A program made the position numbers and the translations under genes. From Aequorivita sp. CIP111184 (GTDB lineage: Bacteria > Bacteroidota > Bacteroidia > Flavobacteriales > Flavobacteriaceae): a DNA stretch of 64,000 bases. The notes beneath the pieces were generated by a model that saw nothing but the letters and a program-made list of their open reading frames with translations, was not told the origin of the DNA and did no database searches. Of the stretch, positions 42,418-51,375 are shown piece after piece. Position 1 is the stretch's first letter, and every line of letters starts with the position of its first letter. The stretch spans positions 372,001-436,000 of the forward strand of contig NZ_UEFQ01000024.1 of NCBI RefSeq assembly GCF_900489465.1. Direction: 5' to 3'.

Positions 42418-44109
42418 TTATCGAATCAATTTTTTATATTTAATTCGCTTCGGCATCAAATCGCCACCCAAACGTTTCTTTTTATTTTCCTCGTATTCGC
42501 TGAAACCGCCTTCAAAATAATACACTTCACTATTTCCTTCGAAGGAAAGAATGTGCGTACAAATTCTATCTAAAAACCAACGGTCATGACTAATTACTAC
42601 TGCACAACCCGCGAAATTTTCCAAACCTTCTTCCAAGGCGCGAAGTGTGTTTACATCCAAATCGTTCGTTGGCTCATCCAAAAGCAAAACGTTTCCTTCT
42701 TCTTTTAAAGTCATTGCCAAATGCAAACGGTTTCGTTCCCCACCAGAAAGCATGGAGACTTTCTTGTTTTGTTCACTTCCGCTGAAATTGAAACGACTTA
42801 AATAAGCACGGGAATTTACTTGCCTGCCACCCATCATAATCAATTCCTGGCTATCGCTGAAGTTTTCCCAAATGGTTTTATCTGGGTTGATATTGGAATG
42901 CGCCTGATCAACATAAGCGATTTTTGCAGTTTCACCCACTTCAAACGTGCCTTTATCGGGGGCTTCTTCACCCATAATCATTTTGAAAATGGTGGTTTTA
43001 CCTGCACCGTTTGGACCAATAATTCCAACGATTCCCGCTTGCGGAAGTTTGAAGTTCAAATCTTCATAAAGTAATTTATCGCCAAATGCTTTAGAAACTC
43101 CTTTTGCTTCAATAACATTTGTTCCCAAACGTGGGCCGTTCGGGATGTATATTTCCAGTTTTTCGTCCAATTGTTTTTGGTCTTGGCTCAACAATTTGTC
43201 GTAATTCTGTAAACGTGCTTTTTGTTTTGTTTGACGGCCTTTAGCTCCTTGGCGAACCCATTCCAACTCACGTTCCAAAGTTTTTTGGCGTTTACCCGCC
43301 TGTTTTGTTTCCTGCGCCAAACGTTTTGATTTTTGATCCAACCACGATGAGTAATTTCCTTTCCACGGAATACCTTCTCCCCTGTCTAATTCCAAAATCC
43401 AACCAGCAACATTATCCAAGAAATATCTATCGTGGGTAACTGCGATTACCGTTCCCTTATATTCTGAAAGGTGATGTTCCAACCAATGCACGCTTTCGGC
43501 ATCCAAATGGTTTGTGGGCTCATCCAGCAAAAGCACATCTGGCTCTTTTAGAAGCAATCTACAAAGCGCAACACGTCGTTTTTCACCACCGGAAAGCACA
43601 CTGATTAATTTATCAGGTTCGGGCGTTCGCAATGCGTCCATCGCTATTTCAAGTTTTGTGTCGAGCTCCCAAGCATTTGTAGCATCAATTTTATCTTGGA
43701 GTTTTGCTTGCTTTTCCATCAACTCGTCCATTTTGGCAGGGTTTTCATAAACCTCTGGCAAACCGAACATATCATTAATTTTATTGTATTCATCAAGAAT
43801 ATCCACTACTTCTTGCACGCCTTCTTTTACAACTTCAAGTACAGTTTTGGATTCATCCAATTTTGGTTCCTGTTCAAGATAACCAACGGTATAGCCAGGA
43901 GCGAAAACCACATCGCCTTGATAGTTTTTTTCTTCTCCGGCAATGATTCGCAACAAAGTAGATTTACCACTTCCGTTTAGACCAAGGATACCAATTTTGG
44001 CACCGTAGAAGAAGCTTAAATATATATTTTTTAGTACAGGCGTCTGGGCGTTTTGATATGATTTTGTCAACCCAGACATTGAGAAAATTACTTTTTTATC
44101 GTCTGCCAT
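42418..44109 (-). CDS. ettA: Energy-dependent translational throttle protein EttA (ABC-F)
   Basis: EttA is a soluble ABC-F ATPase that binds the ribosomal E site and gates early elongation by ATP/ADP ratio. Two nucleotide-binding domains are seen: GLNGSGKST and LSGGEKRRVAL with LLLDEPTNHLD in the first; GPNGAGKTT and LSGGERNRLHL with LLLDEPTNDLD in the second. The linker between them carries EWVRQGAKGRQTKQKARL, typical of EttA. The length of 563 residues is close to E. coli EttA (555). The short gap before it is filled with an 8-base tandem repeat. Confidence 0.95.
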   Translation of the reverse strand: MADDKKVIFSMSGLTKSYQNAQTPVLKNIYLSFFYGAKIGILGLNGSGKSTLLRIIAGEEKNYQGDVVFAPGYTVGYLEQEPKLDESKTVLEVVKEGVQEVVDILDEYNKINDMFGLPEVYENPAKMDELMEKQAKLQDKIDATNAWELDTKLEIAMDALRTPEPDKLISVLSGGEKRRVALCRLLLKEPDVLLLDEPTNHLDAESVHWLEHHLSEYKGTVIAVTHDRYFLDNVAGWILELDRGEGIPWKGNYSSWLDQKSKRLAQETKQAGKRQKTLERELEWVRQGAKGRQTKQKARLQNYDKLLSQDQKQLDEKLEIYIPNGPRLGTNVIEAKGVSKAFGDKLLYEDLNFKLPQAGIVGIIGPNGAGKTTIFKMIMGEEAPDKGTFEVGETAKIAYVDQAHSNINPDKTIWENFSDSQELIMMGGRQVNSRAYLSRFNFSGSEQNKKVSMLSGGERNRLHLAMTLKEEGNVLLLDEPTNDLDVNTLRALEEGLENFAGCAVVISHDRWFLDRICTHILSFEGNSEVYYFEGGFSEYEENKKKRLGGDLMPKRIKYKKLIR

Positions 44110-44118
44110 TTTTTGGAT

Positions 44119-44160
44119 AATTTGTGAGTTTGTGAGTTTGTGAGTTTGTAATTTGTAATT
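44119..44160. repeat. 8-base tandem repeat (TTTGTGAG) upstream of ettA
   Basis: Three copies of TTTGTGAG are followed by TTTGTAAT and TTGTAATTTGTTA. The array fills nearly all of the gap between the DinB-family gene stop and the ettA start. It shares the TTTGTGA core with the array in front of lepB 34 kb away. Confidence 0.85.
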
Positions 44161-44162
44161 TG

Positions 44163-44639
44163 TTAATGCAAATTTAGCAACCTAAGAATAATAAGCATCT
44201 GCCCTGTGTGGTAGGACGTATGCTCGATGACGAGCATTATTTCGCGTAGTAACGTTTGTTCTCCTTTGCCATTGCGTACGGCTTCGGTGAGTTTATTTTG
44301 GTCATTCAAAAGAAAATTTCTCAATCGTTTACGATCAGTTAGATATTCCGCTTTAATGTCTTTCCAATCTTCTTCGGTTTTACATATTTTTTCTTTTGGC
44401 CAGTAAAAATCGGGCCATTTAGGAGCAGTGTAATCGTCGGAACAAGTGAATTTCACAATATCTTTCTGCGTAAAAGCTATATGAAAGAACAATTCATAAA
44501 AAGAATACGGAAGATTCGCAGGTCGTGTGTTTATGTCTTCAAATGAAATTTTATCTAACATTTTCGTCACGGGCATGAAAGCTTCGCCACCATCGAGGTG
44601 TTTGGCAAGCCGTTCGCGTATGTGATTTTCTTCAGACAT
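44163..44639 (-). CDS. DinB family protein
   Basis: The 158-residue protein is a helical bundle of the DinB/YfiT type. Metal-binding histidines are placed at FFHIAFTQ near residue 52 and in EHTSYHTGQML (HxxxH) near residue 142. Family members include putative metal-dependent enzymes and bacillithiol transferases; this protein's role is unknown. It is on the ettA strand, 53 bases upstream of it. Confidence 0.82.
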   Translation of the reverse strand: MSEENHIRERLAKHLDGGEAFMPVTKMLDKISFEDINTRPANLPYSFYELFFHIAFTQKDIVKFTCSDDYTAPKWPDFYWPKEKICKTEEDWKDIKAEYLTDRKRLRNFLLNDQNKLTEAVRNGKGEQTLLREIMLVIEHTSYHTGQMLIILRLLNLH

Positions 44640-44694
44640 TAATTCAATAATTTGAGATTGTATAAGTTGAAATTTTACTAATTATTAGACTAAA

Positions 44695-44877
44695 TTAGAC
44701 TCTTCCCTTTAAGGCGTTAAAGACCCAAGCAATAGCAAAGAAACCAATGCCTACTGCTGCAAAACCCCATCCTGCAACATCGTCATAGCGGAAAGCGCCC
44801 ATTCCTATTAATACTAACCCGACAACAATCATTATAAAAGTGGCCCAAGCCAGTACAGTATTTTTATTCATTCCCAT
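44695..44877 (-). CDS. CAL67264-type small membrane protein
   Basis: The 60-residue protein has two membrane helices (VLAWATFIMIVVGLVLIGMG and AGWGFAAVGIGFFAIAWVF) joined by AFRYDD, and ends NALKGRV. It is nearly identical in pattern to the short membrane proteins named after Gramella CAL67264, found only in Flavobacteria. No function is known. The gap to the DinB gene contains a 9-base tandem word (ATTAGACTA-AATTAGACT). Confidence 0.85.
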   Translation of the reverse strand: MGMNKNTVLAWATFIMIVVGLVLIGMGAFRYDDVAGWGFAAVGIGFFAIAWVFNALKGRV

Positions 44878-45159
44878 ATCCTATTTCTGTTTGGTTGATT
44901 TTTTTTTCAAGCTGCGAATTTACGTGTAAAAACAAATATCGGTAATAAAAAATAGATTTTCGTTAACAAAATGTCATAGTTTATTAGGATTGAGCGAAAA
45001 CTAATATCATATAGAATTGAACAGAGATTAAAAATTCATGATGCGAGAATCTAAATTATCTCTTAAGTTTCAAGAAATTAAGAAGAATCGGCTTTAAACT
45101 TTAAACTTTGAACTTAAAACTTTACAGCATTTTGTATTTTAGCGCAAATATATTTTTCA
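44878..45159. other. Divergent spacer with 7-base repeats
   Basis: The 282 bases separate the small membrane protein gene from the carboxyltransferase gene. Apart from the 7-base repeat array at 45092-45126, no gene or clear hairpin is visible. A 19-codon frame at 45040 is too short to support. Confidence 0.35.
45092..45126. repeat. 7-base tandem repeat (CTTTAAA) upstream of the carboxyltransferase gene
   Basis: Five consecutive 7-base units are seen: CTTTAAA, CTTTAAA, CTTTGAA, CTTAAAA, CTTTACA. The array ends 33 bases before the start codon, where promoter or leader elements would lie. Confidence 0.75.
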
Positions 45160-46803
45160 ATGGATTTGAACTTCAACAAAAACGAAGACCACAATAAATT
45201 GCTGGTTTCAGAATTAAAAAATAGACTCACAAAAGTAAAACTAGGTGGAGGTCAAAAGCGAATAGACAAACAACATTCGCAGGGCAAACTCACCGCTCGG
45301 GAGCGTATTGCATATTTGCTGGATGAAAAAAAGCCAAGTATCGAAATCGGTGCTTTTGCCGGTGATGGAATGTATGAGGAACACGGCGGAGCGCCGGGCG
45401 GCGGCGTGGTTGTGAAAATTGGTTATGTGAAAGGAAAACAATGTATTGTTGTTGCCAATGACGCCACGGTAAAAGCTGGTGCTTGGTTTCCTATTACTGC
45501 GAAGAAAAACCTTCGCGCACAGGAAATTTCCATTGAAAACCGTTTGCCAATTATTTATTTGGTGGACAGCGCAGGTGTTTTTCTGCCAATGCAGGATGAA
45601 ATTTTTCCTGATAAGGAACACTTTGGAAGAATTTTTAGAAACAATGCCGTAATGAGTAGTATGGGTATCACACAGATTGCAGCCGTTATGGGCAGTTGCG
45701 TTGCTGGTGGCGCATATCTTCCTATTATGAGTGACGAAGCACTTATTGTTGACAAAACCGGAAGTATATTTCTTGCGGGAAGCTATTTGGTGAAAGCTGC
45801 CATTGGTGAAACCATCGATAACGAAACCCTTGGTGGCGCGACAACTCATTGCGAGGTTAGTGGTGTTACCGATTACAAAGCCAAAGACGACAAGGATGCA
45901 CTTGATAAAATAAAAAATATAGTTTCAAAAATTGGAGATTACGATAAGGCTGGTTTTAATCGTGAAAAGGCCGCAAAGCCGAAGGAAAAACAAGAAGACA
46001 TCTACGGAATTCTACCAAAATCACGTGCTGAACAATACGATATGCGGGAAATTATAAAACGTCTTGTAGACGATAGTGATTTTGAAGAATACAAAGAAGG
46101 CTACGGGCAAACAATTTTAACCGGATATGCCAGAATTGACGGTTGGGCTGTGGGAATTGTTGCAAATCAAAGAACCTTAGTAAAAACCACAAAAGCAAAA
46201 ACCAAACCCAGCGAGATGCAGTTCGGTGGTGTAATTTATAGCGATAGCGCCGATAAATCCACTCGTTTTATTGCCAATTGCAATCAAAAGAAAATCCCAC
46301 TTGTATTTTTACAGGATGTAACGGGTTTTATGGTGGGAAGCAAAAGTGAGCACGGCGGAATTATTAAAGATGGCGCAAAAATGGTAAATGCCGTGAGCAA
46401 CAGCGTTGTTCCAAAATTCACTATTATAATAGGCAACAGTTACGGAGCCGGAAATTATGCCATGTGCGGAAAAGCTTACGATCCAAGATTAATTGTTGCG
46501 TGGCCAAGCGCAGAACTTGCTGTTATGAGTGGAAACAGCGCTGCAAAAGTATTGCTTCAAATTGAAACTGCTTCATTAAAGAAAAAAGGTGAAACAATTA
46601 CCCCTGAAGTTGAAAAAGAAATGTTCGATAAAATTAAAGCTAGGTATGACAAGCAGATTTCTCCGTATTATGCAGCATCCCGAATTTGGACTGACGCAGT
46701 AATAGATCCGCTGGATACTCGTAAGTGGATTTCTATGGGAATTGAAGCAGCGAACCACGCTCCTATTGAAAAGGCTTTTAATTTGGGAATTATTCAGGTT
46801 TAG
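45160..46803 (+). CDS. Acyl-CoA carboxylase carboxyltransferase subunit
   Basis: This 547-residue protein transfers the carboxyl group from biotin to an acyl-CoA. Both crotonase-fold halves are present: GGAPGGGVVVKIGYV, VDSAGVFLPMQDEIFPD and GSCVAGGAYLP in the first; FLQDVTGFMVGSKSEHGGI, IGNSYGAGNYAMCGKAYDP and WPSAELAVMSG in the second. The full-length fusion of both halves is the methylcrotonyl/propionyl-CoA carboxylase beta type. Its biotin carboxylase and carrier could be those at the left edge of the window. No partner lies next to it. The substrate cannot be fixed from sequence alone. Confidence 0.92.
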   Translation: MDLNFNKNEDHNKLLVSELKNRLTKVKLGGGQKRIDKQHSQGKLTARERIAYLLDEKKPSIEIGAFAGDGMYEEHGGAPGGGVVVKIGYVKGKQCIVVANDATVKAGAWFPITAKKNLRAQEISIENRLPIIYLVDSAGVFLPMQDEIFPDKEHFGRIFRNNAVMSSMGITQIAAVMGSCVAGGAYLPIMSDEALIVDKTGSIFLAGSYLVKAAIGETIDNETLGGATTHCEVSGVTDYKAKDDKDALDKIKNIVSKIGDYDKAGFNREKAAKPKEKQEDIYGILPKSRAEQYDMREIIKRLVDDSDFEEYKEGYGQTILTGYARIDGWAVGIVANQRTLVKTTKAKTKPSEMQFGGVIYSDSADKSTRFIANCNQKKIPLVFLQDVTGFMVGSKSEHGGIIKDGAKMVNAVSNSVVPKFTIIIGNSYGAGNYAMCGKAYDPRLIVAWPSAELAVMSGNSAAKVLLQIETASLKKKGETITPEVEKEMFDKIKARYDKQISPYYAASRIWTDAVIDPLDTRKWISMGIEAANHAPIEKAFNLGIIQV

Positions 46804-46856
46804 AGTATTGTTTATTATTGAAATACCCAGTGTTTAAATACTAAATTGATTTACAT

Positions 46857-46895
46857 TGAACCCTTCCAGTTTTTGAAACATTGGAAGGGTTTCTT
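46857..46895. terminator. Intrinsic terminator between convergent genes
   Basis: CCCTTCCA (46861-46868) pairs with TGGAAGGG (46882-46889) around a 13-base loop, followed by TTTCTT. It is between the carboxyltransferase and menE stops. Confidence 0.65.
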
Positions 46896-46902
46896 AATAA
46901 AT

Positions 46903-47964
46903 TTACTTTAAATTCTTCAAAACCTCAGCCCGTTTTATCTTTCCTGTTTCCGTATAAATAAAATGTGGCGTTGAGTATATTTTCTTAGGTTTTTCATAAA
47001 CAGAAAGCGTTTCAAAAGTTTTGGAAAAATCTTCAAGTTTTAATTGCTTTTCACTCTCTACTATCAAAATAACCCGTTCTCCCAAAGCTGCATCATTTTC
47101 CGAAGTTATAAAGAAAGGCAGGTTTATATGAATGGAAAGTTTTTCCTCCACTGTTTCGGGATGCACTTTTACACCGCCAGTATTAATCACATTATCAATT
47201 CGTCCCAAAAATTTAAATGAAGTTGGAGAAATTAATTCAACTACATCATTAGTAGCAACGGTTTCTTCAGAAATTTCGGGAGCGTGAATTTGTAAACAGC
47301 CATTTTTTGATTGTGAAAAATTCACTTTTGGAAGTGCCGAAAAAACAGTAGATTTTTCCTTTCCATTTAAGGAGCGAACGGCGATATGACTAATAGTTTC
47401 AGTCATTCCATACGTTGCGAATATGTTAGTTTCACATTTCTGTAGTTCTTCTTCTAACTTCCATGGAACAGCCCCTCCACCAACAATCAGTTTTTTCACT
47501 TTGTACAAATCTGCTAAAGAGTGAAAAACTTGGTACGGAACCATTGCAGAAAAGTCGAAAATATTATCAGTATCAGCCAGCGGATTTTTTTCTGGTGCAG
47601 TTCTATATAAATCCCAACCCACTGTCATTGCACGCACGAGCATCATCTTCCCTGCTATATATTCCGCAGGAAGGCATAACAATGATTTGGTATTTTCCTT
47701 TAAATCGAAATAATTTACTGTGGCTTCAGCACTATTAAAAACGTGTTCTTTTTGAAGCTTGATATTTTTTGGAATTCCAGTGGAACCGGATGTTTTTACG
47801 GTTATAAAATCATTGTTATCCAGCCATTCCAAAATAAATTTTCCTATGGCAGTTTGGTCACCATTCCCTTTTTCAACAAAATGGTTTGCACGTTCCTTTA
47901 ACGCTTCAGCTGATTCAAATGCTTCACCATTTAATTTGAACTTGGGATGTAATAATGATTTCAC
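46903..47964 (-). CDS. menE: o-Succinylbenzoate-CoA ligase (MenE), short form
   Basis: The protein of 353 residues is an adenylate-forming acyl-CoA ligase. SGSTGIPKNIKLQ is the phosphate-binding loop, ATYGMTETISHIA the central motif, and GRIDNVINTGGVKV with KIKRAEVL the C-terminal subdomain. It lacks part of the N-terminal region of E. coli-type MenE (about 450 residues), as usual in Bacteroidota. The start is a GTG that shares one base with the CPBP protease stop codon. The neighbours menC and menA make the menaquinone role (OSB activation) very likely. Confidence 0.87.
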   Translation of the reverse strand: MKSLLHPKFKLNGEAFESAEALKERANHFVEKGNGDQTAIGKFILEWLDNNDFITVKTSGSTGIPKNIKLQKEHVFNSAEATVNYFDLKENTKSLLCLPAEYIAGKMMLVRAMTVGWDLYRTAPEKNPLADTDNIFDFSAMVPYQVFHSLADLYKVKKLIVGGGAVPWKLEEELQKCETNIFATYGMTETISHIAVRSLNGKEKSTVFSALPKVNFSQSKNGCLQIHAPEISEETVATNDVVELISPTSFKFLGRIDNVINTGGVKVHPETVEEKLSIHINLPFFITSENDAALGERVILIVESEKQLKLEDFSKTFETLSVYEKPKKIYSTPHFIYTETGKIKRAEVLKNLK

Positions 47965-48935
47965 TATTCAATATATGTTGAGTTCGGAGTATTTTCTTCT
48001 GCTATAACAATAGGCTCTTCTACTTTCCCAAAAAGCTTTTCGCCCCAATCGCGCCATTTGTAGCGCCAAGCCATTATTAATAAGAAAATAGGATACAGAA
48101 TAAATACTGGAGCAACAACATCAAATCCTGTAGAAGGTTCAGAAATATCTTTCAAGACCGAATGCGTTTTAAAAACGGTCCAATCTGCAGTTACCAACAA
48201 CGCGGTAATTAGATTATTTCCAGCGTGGAAACCTAATGAGAGTTCCATGCCTTCGTCCATCAATGTCATAATACCAAGAAAGAAACCTGTGCCAATGTAA
48301 TAAATCATAATAATATTTCCGAATTTATCAACCTCTGGGTTTGCCAAATGAAGCGCCCCAAAAACTACTGAAGTAATTACAAGCGGCAACCATTTGTTTT
48401 TTGCCAAAACACCAATTCCTTGCATTAAATAACCCCGAAAAAGGTATTCTTCAAAACTGGTCTGCAGCGGAATCATTATTAATGCAATTACTGCAAGAAT
48501 AGCAAAGGGAACCAAATCAAATTGCAGCACATAATCCTCTGGATTGCTGTAATAATCTAAACCAGTTACAACAAGTGTGGTGATAGTTATAAGTCCAAAC
48601 CCAAAAAATACACGGCCCCAATCGGTTTTTCTACGCGAAGTTGTAAGTTGAACAAAAGGTTGCCTGTGAAGGTAACGCACCACAAGAAAAATAGCCAATA
48701 GACCTACAGCAAAACTGAGAAGCATTAAGAACAATGTGAGGTTTGAATCTAAAACTGTCATCATTACATTTGGGTCCTGAATGGATTCTATATTACCACC
48801 GTCAGACATTACCTTAAACATAACGGCAATTAACAATGGAATTGAACCAATTTGGCTAGCCAGAAAAATAATGATAAAACCTACTAGATAGCGCCACCAT
48901 TCGTGAAGGGATTTAAAAGCTTGTTGAATATACAT
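47964..48935 (-). CDS. CPBP family intramembrane metalloprotease
   Basis: The 323-residue protein has seven to eight membrane segments. The active-site motifs of the CPBP (CAAX protease and bacteriocin-processing, Abi) family are present: EEYLFRGYL near residue 162 and FGALHLAN near residue 195, followed by the late histidine FHAGNN near residue 240. The substrate is unknown. It lies between menC and menE and its stop overlaps the menE start by one base, a linkage that I know from other Flavobacteria. A link to menaquinone synthesis at the membrane is only positional. Confidence 0.87.
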   Translation of the reverse strand: MYIQQAFKSLHEWWRYLVGFIIIFLASQIGSIPLLIAVMFKVMSDGGNIESIQDPNVMMTVLDSNLTLFLMLLSFAVGLLAIFLVVRYLHRQPFVQLTTSRRKTDWGRVFFGFGLITITTLVVTGLDYYSNPEDYVLQFDLVPFAILAVIALIMIPLQTSFEEYLFRGYLMQGIGVLAKNKWLPLVITSVVFGALHLANPEVDKFGNIIMIYYIGTGFFLGIMTLMDEGMELSLGFHAGNNLITALLVTADWTVFKTHSVLKDISEPSTGFDVVAPVFILYPIFLLIMAWRYKWRDWGEKLFGKVEEPIVIAEENTPNSTYIE

Positions 48936-48946
48936 TTTTTTAGATA

Positions 48947-48974
48947 TGAGATATTAGATGTGAGATATTAGATT
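48947..48974. repeat. 14-base tandem duplication upstream of the CPBP protease gene
   Basis: TGAGATATTAGATG is followed directly by TGAGATATTAGATT. It lies 11 bases before the start codon of the CPBP gene, within the gap after menC. Confidence 0.85.
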
Positions 48975-49092
48975 TTTGAAGTAATATAAAATATTGTATT
49001 AGGGTGTCTAAGTGTTTTGAAAGCATTATCAAAATTAATTATTTTTTCAAAACATCTTGCTCTCAAAATGTACCGAAGACTAAATATTAAAT

Positions 49093-50133
49093 TTAAAACG
49101 GAAAATCCCATTGAACATTTGGGTTATAGTTTAATTCGCCGTTTGAAACTTCCAACGGACTGTTAATGTTATTTGTGTAAAGGCTGCCCGTGCCCAAACC
49201 TTGGGGCAATTTACTGTTTTTTGTAAACGTATATTGCGAAATGGCGCTCAAACCTACATTGCTTTCCAGCGCAGAGGTAATCCACCAACCCATATTGAAT
49301 TTTTTGGCAAGATTGATCCAAGAATCGCTTCCACGGAAACCACCAATCAATGAAGGTTTTAAGATTATAAACTGCGGTTTTATGGTATTGAGCAATTCTA
49401 TTTTTTTTTCTTCTGAAAAAATACCGATTAGCTCTTCGTCCAATGCAATAGGTAGCGGAGTTTCCTCACAAAGCCGTGCCATTTCCTGCCACTGACCTTG
49501 CTTTATGGGCTGCTCTATGGAATGTAATTTTAAATCTGAAAGCACTTTTAATTTTTCCAAAGCTTCTTTGGGCGAAAAGGCGCCGTTTGCATCAACGCGC
49601 AATTCTACTCCGGAAGCGGAAAATTCCTTTCGTATTGATTTTAAAAGTTCCAATTCGGTTTTAAAATCAATGGCGCCGATTTTCATTTTTATGCAAGTGA
49701 AACCTTGCTTCAGTTTTTCTGAAATTTGTTCTTTCATAAACGCTTTGTCACCCATCCAAACCAATCCATTTATTGGCATTGCCTCTTCGCCACGCGTAAA
49801 TTCCGAAGGGAATAATTCAAAAGGATTTTTTGACTGCAACGATTTAAATGCGGTTTCAACGCCAAATTGTATGGAAGGAAATTCAGTTAAAGCTTCGTAT
49901 AAATCTTCTTCATTTACACCCATTGCAATGTTTTCGCAAACACCTTCCAATTCTTCTTCGTAGTCTGGACGATCGTCAATGCTTAAACCGCGCAAAAGCC
50001 CGCACTCTCCTACTCCAAAACTTTCCTCGGTTTTAAGAATAAGGAAATAAGTTTCTTTGGTATTCAAAACGCCTCGGGAAGTTCCGCTCGGTCTTTTGAA
50101 GTTTAGGATGTGCTTTTTAAAAGTCGCTATCAA
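49093..50133 (-). CDS. menC: o-Succinylbenzoate synthase (MenC)
   Basis: The 346-residue enolase-superfamily enzyme dehydrates SHCHC to o-succinylbenzoate in menaquinone synthesis. The KxK motif (Lys149, Lys151 in CIKMKIG), the metal-binding Asp181 in RVDANGAF, the SIEQP glutamate and ALDEELIG aspartate are all present, and the final GLGTGSLYTNN is typical. The only suitable start is TTG at 50133 (followed by IATFKKHIL). It is placed between the YD-repeat-like lipoprotein gene and the CPBP gene, near menE and menA. Confidence 0.9.
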   Translation of the reverse strand: MIATFKKHILNFKRPSGTSRGVLNTKETYFLILKTEESFGVGECGLLRGLSIDDRPDYEEELEGVCENIAMGVNEEDLYEALTEFPSIQFGVETAFKSLQSKNPFELFPSEFTRGEEAMPINGLVWMGDKAFMKEQISEKLKQGFTCIKMKIGAIDFKTELELLKSIRKEFSASGVELRVDANGAFSPKEALEKLKVLSDLKLHSIEQPIKQGQWQEMARLCEETPLPIALDEELIGIFSEEKKIELLNTIKPQFIILKPSLIGGFRGSDSWINLAKKFNMGWWITSALESNVGLSAISQYTFTKNSKLPQGLGTGSLYTNNINSPLEVSNGELNYNPNVQWDFPF

Positions 50134-50141
50134 TTGGATTA

Positions 50142-50173
50142 TTAGATTGTTGGATGGTTAGATTGTTGGATTT
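50142..50173. repeat. 16-base tandem duplication upstream of menC
   Basis: TTAGATTGTTGGATGG is followed directly by TTAGATTGTTGGATTT (14 of 16 bases equal). It lies 8 bases before the TTG start of menC and fills most of the gap after the upstream lipoprotein gene. Confidence 0.85.
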
Positions 50174-50187
50174 TTCGTTTTTCAGGA

Positions 50188-51351
50188 TTAATTTTCTTTT
50201 TCTATTTGTTCGCTTTTGGAATAATAGGTAATAGTTCGATGCGCAACAATAGTTGGTTTTTCAGTTTTTTCAGCACTTCCTTCAAGATACATACTACATT
50301 CTATCCAATTGTTGTGCTTATCATATCGATAATCATAGAAACGGGTGCGAATAGCATTGGCACTATCATCAATGTCAACGGCTTTTGTGATGTCCCCGAA
50401 TTCATTATACCATTCCGTTGCATTATCTGTTAAAAACCAGCCAGACGTTCCTTCGGATTGTATATAACGATCTAATTTATAAGGACGTTTCTCGTTGTTT
50501 TTATAAAAGTAATTTTCTTGCCATATCTTACTTTCGTTGACCAATAATTCTACCTCTGTTATTCTCTGTTCAGTGTCATACTTGTATTTATATATTACTT
50601 TAGCCTTATTGGAAATATCAGTTTTGATATGAAAAATTGGTATGCTTCTGAATATATTTTCATCAAAAAAAACTCTCTGGGTAGTGATTTGCCTTTCCAA
50701 ATTGTATTCATTTACTGTACGTTTATGGAGATGCTGTTTAGCTTGAGATTCATCCATCTCTGAAATTAAGTTAGTGCTAAGAAAATAGCTTTCTTCTAAA
50801 ATTTTATTTTTATCAATTTCATATTTAAATGTCTCAAATAAATACTCTGGATCAGGCTTTTTTAAATCCTTTTCCATAATATATTTTCTATTAACACAAA
50901 CTTCATTAGGGTTGAAAATGGGTGGTAAATATTTTCGACCTAAGATTTTATTTTTAGTAAAATAGTCCAGAGAATCCAATTCAAATATAACGATATCCTT
51001 ATCTCGATTACTACCCAATAGTTTTGTTAAGAATAAAGAATCATTATATCGACGGTATTTTTTATCTAAGAACCCATATTTATTAAATAAAAATTTTCCG
51101 GTTGCTGCCCCTTCCAAATATTCTAGATTATTATGGTATTCATATTTTGCTATTGTTATTTTTGGAAGCGTATCTGAGTAATCCCTATCAAACGTTGTAA
51201 CCAACATCTTTACCATTCCTTTTAAATTGTACTGGTCCCAACTCGTTTGAATAAGTGATTGACTTTTATCTATTTTCTGGGCTTCACAAGAATTGAAGGA
51301 AAGGTTGAAAATCAAAAAGATTATGATATGTATAGGAAAGTTAATTTTCAT
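50188..51351 (-). CDS. Lipoprotein with YD-repeat-like region, unknown function
   Basis: The protein of 387 residues starts with a signal and lipobox-like SFNSCEAQ. The C-terminal half has tyrosine/aspartate-rich beta-hairpin segments (YKYKYDTEQRITEVEL, WYNEFGDITKAVD, FYDYRYDKHNNWIECSMY) of the kind seen in YD/RHS-type repeats and in many Bacteroidota cell-surface proteins. The N-terminal half has no recognisable motif. It sits between the UPF0173 gene and menC on the same strand and may share their transcript. No enzymatic role can be given. Confidence 0.65.
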   Translation of the reverse strand: MKINFPIHIIIFLIFNLSFNSCEAQKIDKSQSLIQTSWDQYNLKGMVKMLVTTFDRDYSDTLPKITIAKYEYHNNLEYLEGAATGKFLFNKYGFLDKKYRRYNDSLFLTKLLGSNRDKDIVIFELDSLDYFTKNKILGRKYLPPIFNPNEVCVNRKYIMEKDLKKPDPEYLFETFKYEIDKNKILEESYFLSTNLISEMDESQAKQHLHKRTVNEYNLERQITTQRVFFDENIFRSIPIFHIKTDISNKAKVIYKYKYDTEQRITEVELLVNESKIWQENYFYKNNEKRPYKLDRYIQSEGTSGWFLTDNATEWYNEFGDITKAVDIDDSANAIRTRFYDYRYDKHNNWIECSMYLEGSAEKTEKPTIVAHRTITYYSKSEQIEKEN

Positions 51352-51375
51352 TATTTGAAATATTTCTTACTTCTT

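Noticed and set aside
45241-45849. 202-codon minus-strand open frame
   Set aside because: It lies fully inside the carboxyltransferase gene, which has all family motifs; the antisense frame is rich in Asn, His and Cys as expected for a shadow.
47964-48935. Abortive-infection (Abi) defence gene
   Set aside because: CPBP proteins are sometimes labelled Abi, but this one is embedded and translationally coupled in the men cluster, so a defence role is not supported.
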